Assembly: GCF_902806685.2 (NCBI RefSeq)
Contig: NC_048538.1
Span: 4,464,001 to 4,528,000, forward strand
Source: Maniola hyperantus
Lineage: Eukaryota; Arthropoda; Insecta; Lepidoptera; Nymphalidae
Length of the DNA: 64,000 nucleotides
Direction of reading: 5' to 3'
Made by a program: the position numbers and the translations under genes. Under the pieces are notes generated by a model. That model did not search any database and was not told where the DNA came from. It was given only the letters and a program-made list of their open reading frames with translations. This document shows, in pieces, positions 58,091-64,000 of this stretch (positions within the stretch are counted from its first letter, which is position 1; each line of letters opens with the position of its first letter).

Positions 58091-59370
58091 ATTACAGTAG
58101 CCTGCCTGAAAATGTCGCAAGGTACCCTACCTCACGACATTTTCCTCCTTTTTTGCGACGCGAATTCTTAATGGGTCGGGTAAAGAGGTCAACAATATGC
58201 GATCTTAGAAGTCTTAGATATGGAAATGAGAATCTGAGCTAACGATGTCAAGTTAAAAGCAAGAGGAAAATTATAATATGAAATTTTTCTGAGGTCAAGT
58301 TGTTATGTATTTATGAAATGACTCAACGTTATTTAGTACCACGATCAAGGATCGAGGTCGGCCGGCTGCAGGACTACTCAAGAACAATAATAATTTGTTT
58401 AAGATGTCTGAATCAAACAAGGTTTCGCAATGAAACGTGCTTCAAGGTTAGCACATAAAAACTTTGGTACTAGAGATAACAGATCAAACCGTTCTGGAAC
58501 CTCTGCAGTGTTAATTTAAGTTTTAATTTTTATGTTCCACGCGAATATTTTATTATTCATCTACAGTAGGTAATTTTCTTATTAATTTTGTCTTTGTACC
58601 TACTTAAAGGGAGGAATCCAGGCTTTAGTTTACATATCAGGTGCATCGGCACAAACACTATAAACGGCATTCATACTATCGTTTAAAATTTATATGTGAC
58701 TTTGCTGTTCAACTTTTCCAGAAGCGTCGTAAAAGGAAAATTATCCTAACCGACGCGACGTAGAAAAGACGAATATTTATAACCTAAATTTGACTCGAAC
58801 ACGGAAGAACTGCTGTGTTAGAAATGTTTGTTGTCTATAAACTGCTCAATCGATTGAGTTTCTAGACCCAAGTGCCTAAGTCGCGTGAGAAATTATCAAG
58901 TGTTTTCAAAATACTAGCCACACAGACATGAGAGAAGTGCTTACCACGAGAAGTGTTATATGCGTACACTTGAGTTTCATATGATATCATGTTTTATTAT
59001 AAAAGGTTATCGCGATAAAATTTCCAGGTTATCGACAGTGCAAAATTTTACAGAAACTTAAAAATACATATACAGTTACTCTTCAAAAATTAAATTCTAT
59101 GCAAAGCCTAAAATTACTGACCTACTTGGAAGGTATTTATTTATTAATTTTTATAGCTTATTTATCATTTATGCATTTCTCAACACAGCATTCTCTAAGA
59201 TTTTTGTTTTCAAATTCTAAGACTTTTGGTACCTGTATAATGTACTTTGACTTTCTGAGCTTGCAAATCTCTAGAGTTGTTCTTCTGCTTTGTCATTGTC
59301 ATCCAAATTGTCCCTTTCAATGTCAATATTTAATTTTTTGGTACAAAATAAAATAAAGATTATCACATAA

Positions 59371-59459
59371 TTTCTTAACCTTTCACTGTAGAAAGGTTAA
59401 GAAATTAACGGAGTAACGGATTTTTAAATGTAGACTACATTTAAAAATCCGTTACTCCG
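59371..59459. repeat. Two adjacent near-perfect hairpins
   Basis: Hairpin A: 14-base arms 59371-59384 and 59391-59404, loop ACTGTA. Hairpin B: 25-base arms 59409-59433 and 59435-59459 around a single A. Arms perfect by eye. Confidence 0.9.
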
Positions 59460-59983
59460 AATAAAAATGCAATAAAAAAGCATACCTACTTTGGACTCAT
59501 GAATATTTTCCCATCGTCGTTATAAAACAATTGCGGTTTTAACGTTTTATTTTACTGATTGTAGCAGTATAAAGGCAGATCATATTATAGCGAGTAAAAA
59601 ATCGCAAGCACTTAATTGCATGAACAATATATTTTTTGTTATGATGTGATTTTACAGCAGTTGTACTCGTATATGTTACGGTTAAGACAAACAGTATGGA
59701 AACCTATGTAATTACCAGTATAGATAGTTTAAAAGATTTTCTTAATTTAAAGTGACGTCGAGTAATTTTACATTGTTTGGCTTCGTTACATTTCGGCGGT
59801 GAGGTGCGTAGGTATCGAGCAGTTTACATGGCACATTGATTTATCGTCCAATTTGCATGATGGCTTGATCTAAGAGCTAGTTCTTCCTACAGATCATAAA
59901 CTAAGCTGATTATTAGTTCCATCGTTCGTACAACACATGCTTGTCATGCAAACTGAAATTCCCATGCCAAAAGTCTCATACAA

Positions 59984-60139
59984 ATAGTCCACGACAGGTT
60001 GAGATAACAATCGAGGTATGAGGCGGAAGGACGCCCCACACACCCGCACAGCCCCCGAACCCGGTGCGGGCAAGCACGAGCTACGCGGGTGTGCGGGGCG
60101 TTCCCTCCTCGATTGCCATTTCAACCTGTCGCGTACTAT
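59984..60139. mobile_element. MITE family E, copy 6
   Basis: ATAGTCCACGACAGGTTGAG left, TTTCAACCTGTCGCGTACTAT right; ends about 100 bases before the terminal exon at 60237. Confidence 0.8.
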
Positions 60140-60236
60140 ACTTGTGGGTTTGTACTTTGTAGCCCGCATTATACAATTTAGGCGATTATTACAATATTGT
60201 ATCATTTATGTGGCATATGTTCCTATATACTTCCAG

Positions 60237-60451
60237 AAAATCTAGCAAACAAATTATACAGTCACATACGAGTAGTAAATGAATTGGTGTTGTGCGTGTC
60301 CGTACTGGAGGCCGAGGCCGAGAGAAATCGAATTCTGCACAATGATCTCGAGAGGTCAGCCGAATTGAATTCACTTGGGGGTACAATTCATAGCTTAACA
60401 ACATCGCTTCTTGTTAGTTTAATAGAACAACAACAACCTGTCATTGACTAA
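60237..60451 (+). CDS. Terminal coding exon of an unidentified gene (70 codons plus stop)
   Basis: Acceptor TATACTTCCAG, then phase-1 entry and an open frame to TAA. The peptide begins NLANKLYSHIRVVNELVLC and continues SVLEAEAERNRILHNDLERS, ending in LIEQQQPVID. It looks like real coding sequence: balanced composition, a probable helix or coiled coil, and an acidic-basic heptad-like pattern. I do not recognise the family. Upstream exons were not found. The stop codon is interrupted by a transposon: host bases TA plus the first A of the element make TAA, where the empty site would have read TAG. Confidence 0.6.
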
Positions 60452-60482
60452 ACTAGCGGCACGCTATGATGGCCGGTTTGAC
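60451..60482 (+). repeat. Left terminal inverted repeat of the DD82E element
   Basis: Begins AACTAGCGGCACGC and ends GGCCGGTTTGAC; 31 of 32 bases match the reverse complement of 62593-62624, with the mismatch at the outermost base. Directly after a host TA. Confidence 0.95.
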
Positions 60483-61024
60483 GTTTGTCCGCTCATGAAG
60501 TTCCGTATTAATTGATAACGACTTTGAAGGAAATAATTGTATTACTTTATTGACGATAGTGATGTGCAGAGATTCATAAATTTTATCGAATGTAGTTTTA
60601 GGTTTAGGACTCAAAATTTATTTATTAAATTGATTTCTTAAATGTATACAAGTGTAGAAAAATCAGTTTGCACCATTTAAGGGGTGAATGTACTTGTGAA
60701 TATGAACAATTTTCACTATGTGGACAAACCTCTGAAATCGCAAAAAAATATCAATAAATTTTTAAAAATGGAATCTAATACGATCGTCACATAGGATCGC
60801 TGGCTAGCACAACTACTACCTCCGGCAAACTCGCGTCAATGCTCAATGCAAAACAAAGCAGTTTCGAATTGACGTTGCTTCGAAAAGTATAAACTGTCAG
60901 TGCAATGCGATTGTGATATAGTTTTGACCTGGCTTTGGATTTCAAATATTGATACTGCATTACTGTTGACCCTTGCTCGTTAATTTGGACTCTGTTCAAG
61001 CCCTTTGTTGTGGATTTCGTCGAT

Positions 61025-62365
61025 ATGACCGAACGTACGCAGAGAACTGTTCTAAATAGTCAGACACGTGAGTTCCTAATACGCCTTCGTAACTATTTCG
61101 ATCGTGAAGCTCAAAATGGAGGGCCAATTTTACCTATAACGTCAGTGGTTGAACGCGTAGCTGATGCGCTTAATATTGGACAACGAACTGTTAGACGGAT
61201 AACTAAAAAAAAATATGGCGAGACTGGCACAGAAGAAAATAAACTTCACACACCAAAAAAGAGAAAACGAGCAAAACCAGTCGTAGGCATCGATAGCTTT
61301 GATGCCGATGCTATCCGAAGACATGTTTACGGCTACTATTTACAGAAGGAGTATCCAACAAGAAAAAAGTTGGTGCATTCACTGAAGGAAGCTGGATTAT
61401 TCTTCGGTGGGGAAAGTTCTTTAACGAAGATTTTGAAGACCATTGGATTTCGATACAAAAAATGTAACAAACGCAAAATATTGATGGAAAGATTTGATAT
61501 AGCGATGGCAAGGTATACTTTTTTACGGCAAGTGAAAGAAATCAAAAATTGGCAAAATGTTGTGTTCTTGGATGAAACATGGCTTAATGCTAACCATACT
61601 GTAGGCCGTTCTTGGAACGATGACACAGCAGCATCTACTTCCAAAGTTCCTGTAGGAAAAGGATCGCGACTTATAATTTGTCACGCCGGAACCATCAACG
61701 GGTTTGTCGAAGGTTCTCTCATGGCTTTTGCGTCAAAAACCACTGGAGACTATCATGAAGACATGAATGGAGAAAAGTTTACTGAATGGTTTACCTCAAT
61801 GTTGTGTAGCCTCCCTGAACCATCTATTATAATTATGGACAACGCCCCATACCACTCGATGCAAATTGACAAGCCACCTGCCCAATCCCAAAAGAAAGCT
61901 GATATCGTCGCATGGCTTCGTAAAAATGGCGTAGATGCAAACATGAATATGTTAAAAGCGGAATTAGTACGTCTTTTAAAAGAAAACAAACCAACCAAGA
62001 TCCGATACGTCATTGACGAAATAGCATTAGAACATGGGCACAGAGTTATACGGTTACCGCCTTACCATTGTGAGTATAATGCGATTGAGTTGGTGTGGGC
62101 TCAAATTAAGGGATATGCTGCAAGACACAATACAGAACCCCCATTTACCACAAAAAAAATGCTAAAATTATTAGAAGAAGCTTGTGAACATGTGACTAAA
62201 GGAGACTGGGAAAAGGTTGTGAATAGAACTGTTAAATTAATAAGGGAAGATTATGAAAGAGATGTGAAAATAGATAATATTATAGAAAACGAACATATAA
62301 TTATTAATGTATGTGATGATAGCAGTGACGACAGTGAAAATAGTAGTATGGACGAATCTGATTAA
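61025..62365 (+). CDS. Tc1/mariner-superfamily transposase, DD82E, 446 aa
   Basis: Start is the ATG at 61025 (MTERTQRTVLNSQ); the open frame extends 15 bases further up only through a GTG. Order of parts: N-terminal helix-turn-helix (ITSVVERVADALNIGQRTVRR), a basic nuclear-localisation-like TPKKRKRAKP, then the DDE catalytic domain. Catalytic residues seen: D in VVFLDETWLN, D in IIIMDNAPYH, E in NAIELVWAQIKGY. Counting the residues between the second D and the E gives 82, far more than the 34-41 usual in Tc1 and mariner. This matches the DD82E group that I recall as 'Sailor'. The inserted part between them contains KADIVAWLRKNGVD. The tail is very acidic (CDDSSDDSENSS). No stop or frameshift, so it may be active. 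Confidence 0.92.
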   Translation: MTERTQRTVLNSQTREFLIRLRNYFDREAQNGGPILPITSVVERVADALNIGQRTVRRITKKKYGETGTEENKLHTPKKRKRAKPVVGIDSFDADAIRRHVYGYYLQKEYPTRKKLVHSLKEAGLFFGGESSLTKILKTIGFRYKKCNKRKILMERFDIAMARYTFLRQVKEIKNWQNVVFLDETWLNANHTVGRSWNDDTAASTSKVPVGKGSRLIICHAGTINGFVEGSLMAFASKTTGDYHEDMNGEKFTEWFTSMLCSLPEPSIIIMDNAPYHSMQIDKPPAQSQKKADIVAWLRKNGVDANMNMLKAELVRLLKENKPTKIRYVIDEIALEHGHRVIRLPPYHCEYNAIELVWAQIKGYAARHNTEPPFTTKKMLKLLEEACEHVTKGDWEKVVNRTVKLIREDYERDVKIDNIIENEHIIINVCDDSSDDSENSSMDESD

Positions 62366-62592
62366 TTATGGCCTTTTGTGGCACCTTTTTCGGTATCTTT
62401 TGTATTCATATGTTTCTTGTGTGCATATAAAGTATGTATATTCATTTTCGTTCAAATATTCAGTTCGTTCAAATAAATTAAATAAACATATACATTTTTG
62501 TTTTATTAAACCTATTTAATCAGGTACAAAAACAAAACTTAATTGTTTTTTGTTCGAGAATAAATTGACATTCCACATCACTATTGTAATGT

Positions 62593-62624
62593 GTCAAACC
62601 GGCCATCATAGCGTGCCGCTAGTG
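62593..62624 (-). repeat. Right terminal inverted repeat of the DD82E element
   Basis: On the - strand begins CACTAGCGGCACGC. Followed on the + strand by the TA duplication at 62625-62626 and host sequence GATGCATGG. Confidence 0.95.
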
Positions 62625-62626
62625 TA

Positions 62627-64000
62627 GATGCATGGCCGTCAACATTGTACTGTGATACATAAATTCATTGGTATGGGTATTATCATGCTTTTCCTAATTT
62701 TATAATAGTCATTGGTTTATTAACCGACTTCAAAAAAAGGAGGAGGTTCTCAATTCGTCGGAATCTTTTTAATTAACCGTGTTAAGTAGCAATTTTCACG
62801 TTTACTAATAATTATCATTTATTTAAAATATATTAGGTATTTTGCATGATAGAGTGGAAAATTTGTAATTATTTGAAAAATAAATATTTATAAAAATATA
62901 CACCATCCAAGGATCATTAATGGGCAATTGGGCATGGTGCCCATTACAGCTATTGCCTCGCTGGATTGCTGAAAGCTTACACTGAGACTAAAAATAAGCT
63001 CCAGTTCCGGGGTCACCTCACCTGACGAGTGGATAAATTTCTGGGACACGACTAAATTGGTGTTTGATGACCCATGAAGCCCGGAGTTACAACCGCAAGC
63101 GCCGCTAAAACGTAGTCCTTATCAGTTGTGCCTACTTTCGTTTTGAAGTCTAACCTTGTGAAAACCCCAATGAAAACAGTCTAATTTGAGATGTATGGAC
63201 AAACGAGATATTATATTCAGTGAGTTAATTGATATAACTAAGATGAGGAAAATTTACCAAAATAATAATAGGGTACCTATCACAGGACTGGGTGTTTTAG
63301 TATGCCAAAGAGAATTATAATAATATATCCAGGATTTATAAAGACAACCTTTTAATCTTTTCTTTAAAACATATTTTAGCTAATTTAATACAAATGTAAA
63401 TTGAATAGATTCTCTTATATTTTTTTCTAACGTTCATCGATTCATCATTCTAGGATTACGATAAATTTCACCCGACTCTTATGTAATTAATTCTTTGACT
63501 AAAAAATATCTTATGTCTGACAAATATAACACATCCGAAGGCCGATCCCACTTCCTGAACCCAAATATAGAATGAGTTGTTTATGATTAGAATAGAAAAT
63601 GGGCGAGAGGAAAATTTTAAAATGCGTTTCATTATATAGCACGTGCAATAAGCAATTACAAACTGAAGTATTTGGCGTCTACATTAAACAAAGAGGAGGT
63701 CGTTAACCTCTAGTGAACGATACAGCCGATAATGTTAATAGGGTTTTAATTCAATACATGTTTTTTCCTGCAGCTTATAAATTGTTAATGTTTCGGAATG
63801 TAAATGTATATTTGATACACAGCTGTGAGCAATGCAGCTTGTATTACATATCCCGAAAAAATTAGTCCAACTGGACTTATCAGCAAAAAAATTGCAGATC
63901 CTGTAGATATATATTTACTTGGATTGCAACTGTCTTAGGATCGTTTTTTCTATAATATGAAACTGAGAAACAAAGATGTTTCGACAGAATTTGTATAGAA
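62627..64000. other. Host sequence after the transposon; no gene seen
   Basis: The first part was the 3' UTR of the gene ending at 60451 before the insertion. CCGACTTCAAAAAAAGGAGG at 62723-62742 is a common lepidopteran repeat block. The rest is AT-rich with no coding frame. Confidence 0.45.

Larger units (their letters stand above)
60451..62624 (+). mobile_element. Intact Tc1/mariner-superfamily (DD82E) DNA transposon, 2,174 bp
   Basis: Bounded by TA on both sides (60449-60450 and 62625-62626) and by 32-bp terminal inverted repeats that differ only at the first base. One uninterrupted transposase frame fills most of the interior. A second motif, ATAGTGATGTG, occurs inverted near both ends (about 60557 and about 62578) but is farther from the left tip, hinting at a longer subterminal repeat with an insertion on the left. 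AATAAA at 62472 lies after the transposase stop. Intact frame and near-identical ends suggest recent insertion. Confidence 0.93.

Noticed and set aside
62625..62660. NVDGHA on the - strand, resembling the PP2C DGHGG motif
   Set aside because: The frame is short, lacks the second Gly and stops nearby; before the transposon insertion the strand did not continue a phosphatase frame. Coincidence.

Overview
This is an insect nuclear window, and almost certainly a moth or butterfly. Its genes are intron-rich and AT-rich with GT-AG splice sites. The space between exons is packed with short dispersed repeats that I recognise as typical of Lepidoptera, such as the 'GCCCGCGACTTCGTCCGCGTGG' family, the 'GAAATTTGGCATGCAG' family and a tRNA-derived SINE ending in ATGATGATGA. 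There are no bacterial-style operons, CRISPR arrays, rRNA genes or convincing tRNA genes. Almost every real gene here is split, so exons were joined by hand from reading frame, splice sites and intron phase.

Left part (1-24.4 kb, + strand): two complete cytosolic sulfotransferase genes lie in tandem. SULT-1 has 8 exons (737-8719) and encodes 348 aa; SULT-2 has 7 exons (10545-23506) and encodes 345 aa. All intron positions and phases are shared except one: SULT-1 has an extra intron just before the 3'-phosphate-binding motif. The conserved loop lysine of the PAPS site is Arg in SULT-2. The introns hold MITEs, SINE copies, LINE-tail-like repeats and microsatellites.

Middle part (24.6-37.9 kb, - strand, tail to tail with SULT-2): eight in-phase exons form the 3' portion of a large gene. 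It starts inside the C-terminal end of a PPM1E/F-like PP2C phosphatase domain. It continues into an acidic linker, a PAM2 (poly(A)-binding-protein-binding) motif, a very long acidic Ser/Pro/Glu-rich exon with ESPLP-type repeats, and a basic Ala/Lys/Pro-rich tail. About 1,546 residues are visible. The exons for the rest of the phosphatase domain were not found in the 26 kb to the right, so the gene is open at that end. Decayed tandem copies of one acidic exon lie between 34.98 and 35.75 kb. A GC-rich island at about 34.0-34.3 kb looks like an internal promoter with a non-coding first exon.

Right part (37.9-64 kb): mostly repeat-rich non-coding sequence with many foldback/MITE-like elements and two pairs of adjacent near-perfect hairpins (the other pair is in the left part). 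At 60.2 kb there is the last coding exon of an unidentified + strand gene. An intact Tc1/mariner-superfamily element (60451-62624, DD82E spacing, 446-aa transposase, 32-bp terminal inverted repeats, TA duplication) is inserted exactly in that exon's stop codon. It changes TAG to TAA and leaves the protein unchanged.

The most unusual items are the phosphatase/PAM2/repeat-tail protein, the decayed exon array beside it, and the transposon sitting in a stop codon.
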